This document shows positions 1 to 10,309 of a stretch of DNA of 35,040 nt, one piece after another (the stretch's first letter is position 1; each line of letters opens with the position of its first letter). The DNA comes from Chara braunii. Its lineage: Eukaryota > Streptophyta > Charophyceae > Charales > Characeae. The notes under the pieces are model-generated. The model ran no database searches. It saw only the letters and a list, made by a program, of their open reading frames with translations, and was not told where the DNA came from. The position numbers and the translations under genes were made by a program. The DNA lies in NCBI GenBank assembly GCA_003427395.1, contig BFEA01000432.1:1352262-1387301 (forward strand). Direction: 5' to 3'.

Positions 1-88
<88 letters not shown>
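1..88. repeat. (GA)n microsatellite
   Basis: Nearly pure GA dinucleotide tract, interrupted by two AAAGA variants, running off the left window edge. It is one of many GA/CT tracts in the window. Confidence 0.97.
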
Positions 89-248
89 TTGCTCCATTTT
101 GACTAAGGTTAGGACAACGGACTTGATATGTACTCAACAGCATGAATGCGAATCATGTTGTTCATCACATATCAGGTTCGTTATCAGTCAAAATGAAGCG
201 TGTGTGCTGATGTCGGCTGCCTTCTCTAAAGTCAGAAACTTGAGAGTT

Positions 249-249
<1 letters not shown>

Positions 250-300
<51 letters not shown>
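250..300. repeat. (GA)n microsatellite
   Basis: Pure GA tract of about 50 bp. It yields spurious Arg-Glu open frames on one strand and Leu-Ser frames on the other. Confidence 0.97.
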
Positions 301-301
<1 letters not shown>

Positions 302-387
302 ACAACACGGGACTTTATATGTGGTAAACAACATTACTGTTCTTCGTGAATCATCTCTAGCATTATGATAACGACCTCTCTCTGTTA

Positions 388-397
<10 letters not shown>

Positions 398-454
<57 letters not shown>
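398..454. repeat. (CT)n microsatellite
   Basis: Pure CT tract of about 57 bp, preceded by a short CA run. A (TG)n-like stretch follows at about 528-550. Confidence 0.97.
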
Positions 455-457
<3 letters not shown>

Positions 458-696
458 ACATGCATGATGTGACATACAGATCTGTGATTTATATTGTTGT
501 TATTATCGTACGTCGTCTGCCGGTTGCGTGTGTGTGTGTATGTGTGTGTGCAACAGTTATATATAGACTTATCACCGGAAACGGAAGCGGCATTCACACC
601 TCGTTCTGTGTGTGTATGCATATGAAGAAGACACGCCTTGTGGTCCTCACCTTTGTATTATGCAAATCATCGCTCTGTTGCTTACGGTGAAGCTTT

Positions 697-1209
697 GTGT
701 GTTCCGCAGCTTCCTCGACTCCCCATTCGCAAACAACGACTATGCAGTTAGCGCTAATGATTCTCCAATGCTACCATTCCACGAAACTCCGTACGGGTGA
801 GAACGTATATTATTATGAGTCGCAAAACTCGGTTACAGAGCCTGTCGAACAGGTGTTGGAGTACAAAGACAGGCACAAAATGGAGGATCGGCATTTTGTT
901 GTCGTCGTGGAAGACGAATGAGTCATGAGACTCACAACAGAGACTTACATCCATCATCATGCCATCGACCACGTTCGGGTGCTCATGTCCAGGCCCACTT
1001 CGTACTTCAATAGTCTCATTCTGAATCCTGTCGAAGGAGATAAAATGTATAATATTGTCTACCTGCTTGTGTTTCGTATACTGGAAACACACTACGGCAT
1101 TGTTTATCGGGACGGAGTGTGGCGACTTGTTGTAAGTGCGCCATATTTTGTTTGCAATGACGAAGATTTTTTGGCCAAGTTCAGTCCTTCGTGTGGGCCT
1201 CGGCTTTGA
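697..1209 (+). pseudogene. Possible decayed ORF, unrecognised
   Basis: One plus-strand frame stays open for about 171 codons apart from a single TGA at 919-921. The second half (925-1209) has a protein-like mix of residues, including hydrophobic stretches near MYNIVYLLVFRIL and YGIVYRDGVWRLVV. The minus strand over the same bases (754-1281) is also open, for 175 codons, so the coding strand is not certain. I recognise no family. It sits between microsatellites and repeats with no clear neighbour. It may be a fragment of a transposon gene or a chance open stretch; I make no functional claim. Confidence 0.2.
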
Positions 1210-1441
1210 CTTTCGCAGCAATGCTTGCAGATTGTCCCCACCACAACTCCAAAATGGACCGTTGCGCAAGGGATCGTGCACCCTACGACGACGAGGGTAC
1301 AGGGAGTCGCGGGCGCCGAGTAGCTTGCTGAGGGGCGATGCGTGCCTGAATGCGGTTCAGATTCATTGCAGTCTCGTTGGTCGAGACTACAGAGATATAC
1401 GTGGGATTGGACGACAGAATGGATCAGTTTGTCAAGATTCC

Positions 1442-1494
1442 AGTAACATGAGAGAGAAAGAGAATGAGAGAGAGAAAGAGAGAGAGAGAGAGAG
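1442..1494. repeat. Imperfect (GA)n tract
   Basis: GA-rich stretch with AAAGA and AATGA interruptions. The 1210-1440 stretch before it holds nothing I can identify. Confidence 0.9.
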
Positions 1495-1601
1495 ACGGAT
1501 GGAGATGAAGAGAAAGATGTTCGTATTGTTTTGCATTTATCAATTTTGCCACATTGGCACATATCTAGAAATGATTTTTTTTTTATTGTTATTATTATTT
1601 T

Positions 1602-1608
<7 letters not shown>

Positions 1609-1700
<92 letters not shown>
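1609..1700. repeat. Compound (CT)n-(TA)n-(CA)n microsatellite
   Basis: A CT tract (about 1609-1641) passes directly into a TA tract (about 1641-1694) and then a short CA run. Compound dinucleotide repeats like this are prone to slippage. Confidence 0.97.
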
Positions 1701-1892
1701 AATAGAACTGCCTGGTAAACCGTAGGCAGAGAGAGAGAAGAGGACAACAAACGAGGGGTTGTGACAAACTGTTTCGTCGGAGTTTCACCGACTCATCAGG
1801 AGGCTGAACCCTATGGATATATATATATCCAAAACCGGTTATCACAAAGTGTACACAAAACATATAGACAATTAGTATACATGAAAAACATC

Positions 1893-2120
1893 TTTCACAA
1901 CCAGTTCAAAAATTTCAACCATTTCTCACAAAGTTCAAAATTACAACCAATTCAAAAAACCAGTTATCATAACCAGTTCAAAATTACAACCAGTTCTCAC
2001 AACCAGTTCTCACAACCAGTTCAAACAACCGGTTCGAACAACCAGTTCAAAATTACAACCAGTCCTCACAAGCAGTTCGAACAACCTGTTCTCACAACCA
2101 GTTATCACAACCAGTTCAAA
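1893..2120. repeat. AACCAGTTC short-unit tandem repeat
   Basis: About 230 bp of degenerate short units built around AACCAGTTC, alternating with TCAC and AAAATTAC spacers. Examples are CAACCAGTTCAAAATTA and CTCACAACCAGTTCTCACA. Spacing between cores is about 16-30 bp and irregular. The tract lies immediately downstream of the 3' end of the transposase pseudogene (which is on the minus strand), so it could be subterminal repeat DNA of that transposon. That link is inference. Confidence 0.85.
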
Positions 2121-2185
2121 TCGAGGACATAACATCCTTATGGTTATGACATCGACAATGGGCATCGATGTAGTACGTGATACTA

Positions 2186-4828
2186 TCACTCCTGCGCAAC
2201 GGACACCTCCTGCGAAAGAACGGCGCCGTCAAAGTCGAGGCGGTGAGCGGCATTATCGGTGTCGGAGTCGGAAGACGATTTTTCGTCATCTGAAGCACTC
2301 TCGCTTCCCGCCTCAACAAAAACATTGGCACCTTCGGCCACAACACCCTCCACCGCACTCTCAACGGCATCAGGGAGTCCATAGTCGGCTTCCTCATCAT
2401 AATGCTCAATAACTTGGTCGTCGACGTCCGATTGCTGCAACACGTTACATGCCCAATCTCCGACCCGAGGGCTGTCAAAAACTGCAGTTGCAATGTCGAA
2501 GCGCCACGACGTATCCCGTGCGGCGTATATATGCTGTCGTGCAGAACGACGTCGATGGGTTACGTTTGTTGGTTTGCGGAAGACCGTTCGCAATCGCCTG
2601 ATTCGTTTGTTTTTGTTCCACTCCAAAGCGGTGCAACACACGCGTGCCTCATACAACTTGGGGAAGTTCAAGCGTTTTGTTGTGTACTTGTTGATCACAG
2701 AGTGGAAGCACTCGTTGAAGGTCATCCTCTCACATATGTAGTACGCCATCTTCGTATTCGAAGCGAACTGTTGAAGACGGCGCGCGACGGCGAGATGAAC
2801 AGGCCCCCCCGCCTCGTACAATGGATCCCTGTCCGGACCCCCAGCCGCTTTGCACAGGTTGGATAACTCCTTATCGCAACAGGAGTGATCCTCGGCCCAA
2901 TGATCGGCGAGGTGTTGCACATGCGTGGCCAACACATCGCCATTGTCATCCTTTGCGCGCTCGCACAGCGTGCAAGCGCCGTACAACCACTCCTTGGCCT
3001 CCTCCCCCGCATTGCAATGCAGTGTTTACAACGCGTCGATCTCGACGACATCATCTGACAACGCTTTCCCTACTTCGTCGGGGAAGAGCACGCCCTAAAC
3101 AATCTCAACAAGTTAACCTTTTTTCTCGTGGACACCCCTGCCACGTGTACACATTTCAATTCGAGCCAAAGTTCGAGCTCCTTCTTTGTGAAACACTTCA
3201 CCTCGCGCACATGCTCGCAAGCCCCGACTGCAGTTGGTTTGACAGTCTTCGTGCCGCGCACAGCCTCTCGCAAGTGTTTGACCAAGGTCTTCGCCTTATG
3301 CCACATACACTTTTGTGAGTCAATGCTCATTCGCCGCAATATGACGTCAACTGCGCCACAGTCATCATGCACAACCTCTGCGATTATGAGGTTCTTCTCG
3401 TCCTTCAACCGATGTAGCAGTTTCTCAACACACTGTGTCTCCAGCTTCCATGACCACTCATTCCCCCGGAGCATGGTCTTCGTCCCCACGATCATTCCTG
3501 ACTTCAAATCCACCGCCGTCACTGTACAATGTTGACCGTCATGAGACGAATTGTAACGCGCGTCAACCAAAACGACGACCTGATCGTTCGACCTACGCAA
3601 TCGCGCGATGACCTTGTCGAAGCTCTTTTGAGTAACCCGTTCGACGTGTCTCAGCCATTATCAGGAACCTGGGCCGTCATCACGAAAAAAAATTATAGAA
3701 AGTTTATTTCCTGACCTTCCTCATCACTAAGCCCCGCAGGAGGTTATTCAATTGAGTGTAAGTCATTCCCGCAGTCAAAGTGAAGTGGAACAATTGAGTC
3801 TCAACCGTCGAATTTCTCACCCCGCCCGGTGAAACAACCTTCGCGGAACTCCAGTGCCAAGTGCACCCTTTCCCACACTCGAATTGCAACTTGCAAATGT
3901 GACATGGATAATGGATCTTCTTAATCGTCACCTCAACGTCTTTTCCGTGCCGAGGACACGTTTGCTCGAACATCCCGAGAATCTGCAGAAGTTTGACCGG
4001 CTCAATGAAAACGACAGCAGGTCTTGCTTTAGCATCCCACATTGTCATTTGGTCCCTCACGCTCAATCGTTCAAACATCGGACCATTATCCGAATATCCG
4101 GGCTTGCCGTCGCGCCATTTCAATGCGTCACTGCGGGGTCTGCCACCTCGCGACTTTGGTGTCGCCATTGCGTCCGATCCTTGTCCGCATGAACCCCCAT
4201 GGCCAGACGATTGTTTGTCGGGGCCGTACTTTGACATCAACTCATCAATGTAAACGAAACTCCACTCCATGAGCTGATCGAACACGGCCTCGTACGAACA
4301 ATGATTTTTCTTCTTATCTTTGGAGCCTCGAGTGCGAATCGACAACTTCTTCCCCATCGCCTTCGCAATTTCACCCAGGCGATTTTTTTCATCAACTCTA
4401 CATCGCACCCAGTGAGGCTTGCCTTCACGAGGTGTACTGGACCTCGTGCGGGGCGATCGAGGCGAGAAACTCATCCCAGCCTCGCTATCGTTAGCCGGGG
4501 AAAGAACATCGTGTGCACGGTTGCTGGAAACCGGAGTGCATGAAATCGGCTGCACTGCTTCGATCGGTGAACGTGTCTCTTCTGTTCAACGAACAGAATT
4601 CGACGCAAAGACACCCGCAACGGGCACCGCGCCGGAGTTGTCATGGCCCAAAGACGTGAACGACCGCTGCAAACCAAATGGATGCACGGCGTCTAAACGA
4701 CTTTGTTGAACACCACACATGCTCTGACTTCCAGACCATGGCGTTGTCAACATCGGTGCGAGAGAGCCCATGGGCGAAGAAAATGGAGGACGAGAAGAAA
4801 GCACAACGGATTGCGCAAACGAAGACAA
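2186..4828 (-). pseudogene. Degraded DDE-type transposase (Kolobok/Mutator-like?)
   Basis: Minus-strand remnant of a cut-and-paste transposase. The N-terminal part (4555-3704) is basic and Ser-rich, then has a Cys/His segment with CPRHGK and CHICKLQFECG that resembles a zinc-binding module. The central part (3600-3070, with the frame open upstream to about 3640) has VLVDARYNSSHDGQHCTV, probably carrying the first catalytic Asp, then EVVHDDCGAVDVILRRM with the second, then MWHKAKTLVKHLR. The C-terminal part (2986-2186) has NECFHSVINKY, whose Glu fits the third acid, and ends in an acidic Ser/Asp-rich tail. Lesions: TGA at 4586-4588, a break or intron near 3640-3704, a frameshift near 3085, and TAA at 3026-3028. 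The RNase H-like transposase assignment rests on the spacing of these motifs. The exact superfamily is uncertain. Confidence 0.65.
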
Positions 4829-5097
4829 TGCGGGTCGCCAACGAAAGTGGGGAGAGTCGGGATTGCAGCAATGGTTGCACGCATGTGACTCAGGAGAGGA
4901 GTTTGTGTGATATTTGTCAAATTCAGCAAAGGAGGGAACGGCAGAACGACCATTCTGTCATCCAAACGCTGCCTGGTCGCAGGTCTCTCCAATATACAAT
5001 CCGTTCGAGTGCGTCCACATGGATCCAAAGGCCTTTCCCTCGACCGCGTGAAATATCATTGTACACCGGAGAGCCTTGCAAAGAAGAAAGAGCGCGT
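4829..5097. other. Flank between transposase remnant and retrotransposon
   Basis: About 270 bp with no gene I can support. A plus-strand open frame crosses from here into the LTR but has no recognisable domain. The retrotransposon's left LTR starts at 5098, directly after AGCGCGT. Confidence 0.5.
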
Positions 5098-5647
5098 TGT
5101 CGGGCGCATCGGTCCGGCACCGCACCAGGGCAGCGCGGGACCCTCCCGGCCGCGTCACGCAGGAATTGGTTTTAAATCTTTCGTCGCTAATACACATGGA
5201 GCTTCCATAAGCCGCTCCGGCCGAGTGCGCCAGTCATACCTCTCGCAAGCCCCTACGACAAGATAGGGCCTACGCGAGGCGCAACATACCTACACCTTAC
5301 GGGAGTTGTCACCTCCCTTTGGTGGGTGTATCCCCGCCGAGCTACCAGTCCACTGTACGAAAATTAATCGGTTGCAATCGCAGAGGTGGACCAGCCGAGG
5401 GCGTTTCTCGCTCGCTGTAGCAAAGCGGTTACGCAAGGTAATACGCCTTTATCTGACCCTCACGCGAACCAACATCATGGGGGGCTGAAGTCCCAAGCGC
5501 GGCTCGTCTCCAGTCGACTAGGACGCATCCCACACACCACGCGCACACCACTTTACGAACACAAAAATAAAACCCACACACACACATACGAGGCAACACA
5601 ATATAAACAACGCGACAGCGCTTCTAGCCCCTCGGTAGCCGCCCCAT

Positions 5648-6530
5648 AACTTCTTGATACGGAAAATCGGATAAACGTCGCGCGCGAGACTTAATATAAA
5701 ACCGTGCGGACGCAGCGCTATCGCATATCGACTCGCAATGCAAACGTGCGCAAGCAAGCGCAATGAAGGCGTACTATGTGGTATCCATACTCACGCGGTC
5801 CCCGTTAATCGCGAGGGTCGCGTTCGACACTCAAGTGTCGGCTGACACGCGCCTTGAGGGTTAATCTCTCGACGCTGGACAGCCGCTATGCGCGGTTGAA
5901 GACCACACCCTCTTCTGCACCCTGTGCAGAGGGGTTGAGTAGACAGCTTTAAGCTGTCGTGGCGGTCGAACATCNAGGGGTTTGACTTTGACGGCTGCCA
6001 CGGGCTATAATGTCCAACTATAAAAACTCCAAAGAGCAAAAGATAAGGAATAGGCCGAAGGTTCCCTGCCTAGTAAACAAAATCAAGGCCCTGGGGTACC
6101 CTCCCTTTATCGCGCGGCACTGACGGCATATAGCAATCTCAAACATTCGCCCATATGTGTCGGTCCCTTTGTAGTCCCATAACTTTTTACACACTAGGGC
6201 GGTTAAACGTCTCGCGCTGGATTTTAATAAAAAGTCGCGCAGTCGAGGGCCTATCTCATACCACCCAGCTACGCAAGCGTACGCATGCAGTCGCAACGAT
6301 GGCGTACTATGTAGTGCCCATAATCAAGCGGTCCCTATTGGATCCGAGCACCGCTTATGACACTCAAGTGTCAGACTCGCAGTGTCGTGAGGGTCTGATC
6401 CTTCACGACATTGCACGGCTGAAGGAATAGCCGTGCTGCCGCCACGAGACCTTCGGCCTTTGGTTTGAGCGTCTCCATAGGCAAGGCAAATAGGCTCTGC
6501 GCGAGGGAAAACCCTTTCCCTGCAGAGCCT
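5648..6530. repeat. Diverged internal duplication in left LTR (offset 533 bp)
   Basis: Two related segments, about 5648-5990 and 6180-6525, share landmarks at a constant 533-bp offset. GGCGTACTATGT occurs at 5768 and 6301, and the hairpin GACACTCAAGTGTC at 5826 and 6359. Upstream parts also align (CCATAACTT, AAACGTC, TTAATA), but are well diverged. Each unit carries several different perfect hairpins after the shared palindrome. The right LTR holds the same pair near 22500-23390. Confidence 0.7.
6492..6530. other. Strong two-tier hairpin in left LTR
   Basis: Outer stem AGGCTCTGC (6492-6500) pairs with GCAGAGCCT (6522-6530). Inner stem AGGGAAA (6504-6510) pairs with TTTCCCT (6515-6521) around a 4-nt loop. 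Nearby hairpins are GCACGGCT/AGCCGTGC (6413-6436) and TGTCGTGA/TCACGACA (6383-6410). The counterpart in the right LTR is 23344-23382. Confidence 0.8.
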
Positions 6531-7339
6531 AGGGCTTGGGATGTCGTGGACAAGGACCTCGAATCCCGGCCCAACCAACGTCCGACTAAGAAAAAATCCT
6601 TAAGAAGTAAAACCAATAAAAGGAAGGGTCTTCCCTAAGCCTTTTAGTCTCAACCCCTGAGCAGGCCTTTTTAGTACGGGGGCCGTTTAGCCAATGCAAG
6701 TATTCATCCCAAGTATACTCATATATATGCATATATAACANGGGNAAGTATGTGACGATCACTTCTCACAGTCTNATTGGGGTCCCTCACAGCCATACGT
6801 ATNTACGTGATNGCAGNCAACCACATCCAGAATCTGATTCATAGCACATACCTGNGAATCACATCAANGAGTCAATCAACAGCCNANGCNCTACACGGAG
6901 TCAACCCCAACCATCTTCAACACTCATACCCCTTGCTTTAGCCATGCAAGCCCCAACNTCCTNTCCAACCACACCTTAANTAAATACTNAGTACCTTTGT
7001 TAAATNNTCATTCAATAAAAGTCCGAGTGAAACCTTAATGAAACAATAAAAATCACCAGGGCTAAAGCCTTTTAGGTTGAGTGTGGAGGGTGAGTCGAAA
7101 TTGAGTCGTTAACCGACGGATCAGCAAACGACCTGTTANCAATGATAACAAATAATGATCCTCAAGGGATCAAGCTGAATCTCGTCCTGACCTTGCATCA
7201 GACAACCCAAAGGACCTGTAACATAAGATAGGTCAAATGCCCGGGCTAAATCATCAGCATATGGGGAGTAAACCTCCATAGCACACCTCCCTATAACACC
7301 GTCTAGCGCTATCTGTCGAAAATAATTTAACTCCTTTAA

Positions 7340-7870
7340 AAACAGGGAAAATTTTCGGCAACACTTCCCGTAGGAAAAGTGCCCTTTGAGAATTTATATA
7401 AGCCAAAATATGAAATCAGAAATAACCCTTGACTCTCCAAAGTCCAATTTTGTCTAACCCCCTAAATTAGCAAAATTTTGGGCAGCACTCCCTTTAAAAA
7501 AAGAGGCTTCCCCGAATTTTACTAAGCCATATATGAAATCTAGACAAGTTGAACTTTTGAGAAGTCGAAAATTTGACTAACTCCCCGAATTAGTAAAAAT
7601 TCGGGCAGCACTCCCTTTCGAAAAGGAGGCTTTCCAGATTTTTACTAGGCCAGATATAATGAAAAGACAAATCAAGCTTTGACAAGCCAAACTTTTGAAT
7701 AACTCCCTGAATTAGCAAAAATTTGGGCAGCACTCCCTTTAAAAAGGGAGGCTTCCGATGTTTTTACTAAATCTGAAAGACAGGTCAAGTTTGGACAAGA
7801 CAAGATTTGACTAACTCTTTGGGTTTGTAGAAATTTCAGCAGCGCTTCCCGTAGAGAAAGTGGCCTGCCA
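7340..7870. repeat. ~123-bp tandem repeat with hairpins, left LTR
   Basis: About five degenerate units, each reading roughly GAATTAGNAAAAATTNGGGCAGCACTCCCTTT, then AAAAGGGAGGCTTCC, then TTTTTACTAAGCC. Unit landmarks fall at about 7362, 7487, 7610, 7732 and 7842, a spacing of 110-125 bp. Several units form a hairpin; the best is CTCCCTTT (7733-7740) with AAAGGGAG (7743-7750). The first unit uses a different pairing, CACTTCC/GGAAAAGTG. The same array lies at about 24194-24724 in the right LTR. Confidence 0.85.
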
Positions 7871-8148
7871 AAATTTATACAAAGCCAAGTATAAGAAAAG
7901 ATCCCAGAAAATGTGAGAATTGACGTAAGTAAAAAAAAACTTAGCTCAGAAAATGCAGGAATTGAAACTAACTTCCATGGCTCTAGCACGTGGCGAGCGA
8001 CTAAAGCAACTACCTATCAAACTGAAACTCAGACTAAGTAGTAGCCTCACTCAGTCACATGCAGGCCAAACCACAAGGGTAAGTACTCTCACCATCCTTA
8101 AGTCAACCTGGACAAACAATTGTTCATGATCTCTCAACGATTTAACCC

Positions 8149-8154
8149 TTTATA
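8149..8154 (-). promoter_or_regulatory. Candidate TATA box of the LTR
   Basis: On the sense (minus) strand the sequence reads GGGTATAAAGGG, a good TATA-box match. It lies just downstream of the hairpin array in element orientation. The same site is at 25003-25008 in the right LTR. It is a motif match only; no transcription start can be seen. Confidence 0.25.
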
Positions 8155-8180
8155 CCCGGCTTACATAAGGCATAGGTCAG

Positions 8181-9112
8181 GCTGCCTGAACTTACAGAAC
8201 AGCTCAATTTAGCCAGGCCTAGAGTTAGAATACCTAAACTTATAGAGCGTTCTGACTTGACCAAATATACACAAACAGAGGGCACAACTACTTTTCTCTT
8301 CTTTGAGCACATGACTAGACCACTCTAGTCGCCCTGGACTGTTTAAAGTATCCAAGTTATATATACTTATCTTTACCTTTGCCTTCTAAGGCTGCATATG
8401 ACTGAACTAACTTAAGTTCAGCCTGCCCCAGTTCACCATCAATTCTANTATTAGNTGTACTCTCTTCAAGTTGTGATACGGCTATAATCAGACCACCTAA
8501 ACTTATAGAANAGTCTGATTAGCTCGTTCTTAGATAGAGTAGTAATGAAGTATATCCAAGTTATAACNATTGGGTTCCAGCATGTGNGAGGCTTTGAGCC
8601 AGACCCCNTGAACTTACAGAAGGGTCTTAACTCTCTGCCCGATTCGTTTCTATCTGAGGCATTATGTNTGTGGCATCGAGTCAAACCCCCTGAACTTACA
8701 GAAGGGTCTGCCTCTTTNCCAANATTAATTCTTCAGAATAAAGAGCAGGAAGAGACTNAGTCANNTGAACTTACAGAACAACTCAACTCCTCGTTCCAAA
8801 ACNAAAGAAACAAGTAAAATCCCAATAAAAACAAAGCAACCCAAGANACCAAAACTTATTGAGCGCCCTTAGTCCTTGAAAAATCAAGCACAATCAAACC
8901 CTTCGCTGGTCAGAGCAATCAGGCCNNCTGAACTTACAGAACAGCCTGACCCTCCATGCAAACCATATCACTGGGTCTCCCCAAACTTATGGGGACATCC
9001 CAGCCTTCAGAGTAACCAGACCCCCTAAATTTATAGAAGGGTCTGACTTCTCCATGCAAAACCAAAATAAAACAAAGCACTGGGGTTCCCCAAACTTATG
9101 GGGACTCCCCAG
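8181..9112. repeat. Array of hairpins with conserved AACTTA loop, left LTR
   Basis: At least eight hairpins share the hexaloop AACTTA (one AATTTA). Inner stems differ but stay paired: CTG/CAG, CTA/TAG, CCCCA/TGGGG. Outer stems also differ: GCTG/CAGC (8181-8203), AATCAGAC/GTCTGATT (8486-8520), AGACCC/GGGTCT (8601-8627), TCAGGC/GCCTGA (8919-8949), CTGGG/CCCAG (8971-9003), CAGACCC/GGGTCTG (9017-9045) and CTGGGG/CCCCAG (9080-9112). A further case is CTGAACT/AGTTCAG around the same loop (8402-8421). Many copies share a C bulge on the 5' side and AA on the 3' side. Sense-strand RNA would carry UAAGUU loops. Confidence 0.85.
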
Positions 9113-10309
9113 CCTTAACGGTCCGTCAACCATCATGCAAATCATACCCCCATCCTGCCTTTTCCCCAGATGCAGTTCTTTTCAACAGTCTGACTTCATA
9201 CAACCAACAAAAGTTGAAACTGAGACTTGAGCAGAGATTCCTTACTTAGTATTGTTCAGTGTCCTTAAAGTCAAACAAAAAGTAAGAATCCACGTCATAT
9301 ATTCAGTCAGAGATGCATCAGGTAATACAAATAGGGGCTATAGAGTGGGTGTATAGAGGGGAATGCAAAGGTTACCTGTCAATTCCTTGTCTCCAGAGCC
9401 TCGCCTAGGCTCCGGCAGAGCTCCCGCAATTGGTGGGCGGACTCCCCACAGAGTCTTGATGCGGTCCTACGGGTTGCAATCCCGCCTGCCGCCTTCCTCT
9501 CAGAACCAGTCTAGACTTAGAGTAAGAAAGATAGAGAGAGGAAGTTTTTAGACTCTCAGATCCTAGGAGGGTGCTCTCAGACTCACAAGGAGAGGGCCTT
9601 GATATCTTGGATCGCCTGAGGGCCCCTCAATGGCGGCCAAACAGTAAACGCTCGGTCAACCTGAAGTCAACCTGCCGACCTCACTCTCCTGACGGACCTT
9701 TACTTCGCGGCAATTGCCCGCTTCGCCAGTCTTGCCTTCACCCCTTACGCCACCCTTCTGTTCCTTGTAATCTGATTGCAGTCACTTGGTGCTAAGCAGC
9801 CATACTTCCAGCACCGCAGCAGTCCATAGCAGGCTCAGCAACTGATGCTGCAGCCCAATAGCCAAGGCAGACTGTATGATGCCCAATCCTGCGGGCAGGT
9901 ACACGGCCCTGCCGCGGGCTACCTGCTGCTCTCAACTGTAGAATGATCGAATCTTCAGCTGAAGTACCCTGGCTAGGTAGGTATCACAACAACCCACAGC
10001 CGCAACTGCTAGGTCCTACGACCCTTCGGCCCCGCAGCTGGTTTCCTCCACCACAGCCTTCGTCCGGACGAGCAGTCCCAAATGACTCCTCCCTTGGGGC
10101 TCGATCAGGTGCACGCTGCTTAGTTATGCACGTCAAGAGATAAGGGTAGATTCTTTCGTCGACGGGGTGAGCAATGCTCCGACCAACAGACAAGCCCTCC
10201 CCCTTTCGATTGAGCGAGCACAATCTGCCTGGATCTTCCACAAGACTGCAGGCCGGTTGACTCCACTTTACAACTCTTTCTCCCGTTCATACCCCCGCAC
10301 GTCCCGACA

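Larger units (their letters stand above)
5098..10309 (-). repeat. Left LTR (3' LTR in element orientation), full length
   Basis: It starts TGTCGGGCGC and ends GTCCCGACA, giving a perfect 7-bp terminal inverted repeat (TGTCGGG/CCCGACA) with canonical TG...CA ends. Positions 5098-9950 align with 21958-26807. The last 359 bp (9951-10309) exist only in this copy. I placed the right boundary by the inverted repeat plus the adjoining polypurine tract. At about 5212 bp it is far longer than most LTRs. It contains an internal duplication, a ~123-bp tandem repeat and many hairpins. I see no convincing coding sequence in it; the open frames are short and lack known domains. Confidence 0.88.

Noticed and set aside
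99-621. Open frames rich in Arg-Glu or Leu-Ser at the left end
   Set aside because: They are translations of GA/CT repeats and have no non-repetitive coding content.
1104-1863. Long open frames on both strands across 1104-1863
   Set aside because: Much of their length comes from CT and TA microsatellites; the remainder shows no domain.
4678-5175. 165-codon plus-strand ORF running into the left LTR
   Set aside because: It crosses the LTR boundary, has no domain, and its end is LTR sequence that is repeated at the right LTR without the upstream part.
5518-6616. Several short ORFs in both LTR copies
   Set aside because: They are short, overlap on both strands and include N or indel differences between the LTRs. 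Nothing suggests coding.
7672-7989. 105-codon minus-strand ORF inside the LTR (also at 24526-24843)
   Set aside because: It is made largely of the ~123-bp tandem repeat and has no known domain. Being identical in both copies is explained by the identical LTR block.
8181-9112. CRISPR-like array (short repeated motif with spacers)
   Set aside because: The motif is a hairpin loop with changing stems, spacing is irregular, and the setting is a eukaryotic LTR without cas genes.
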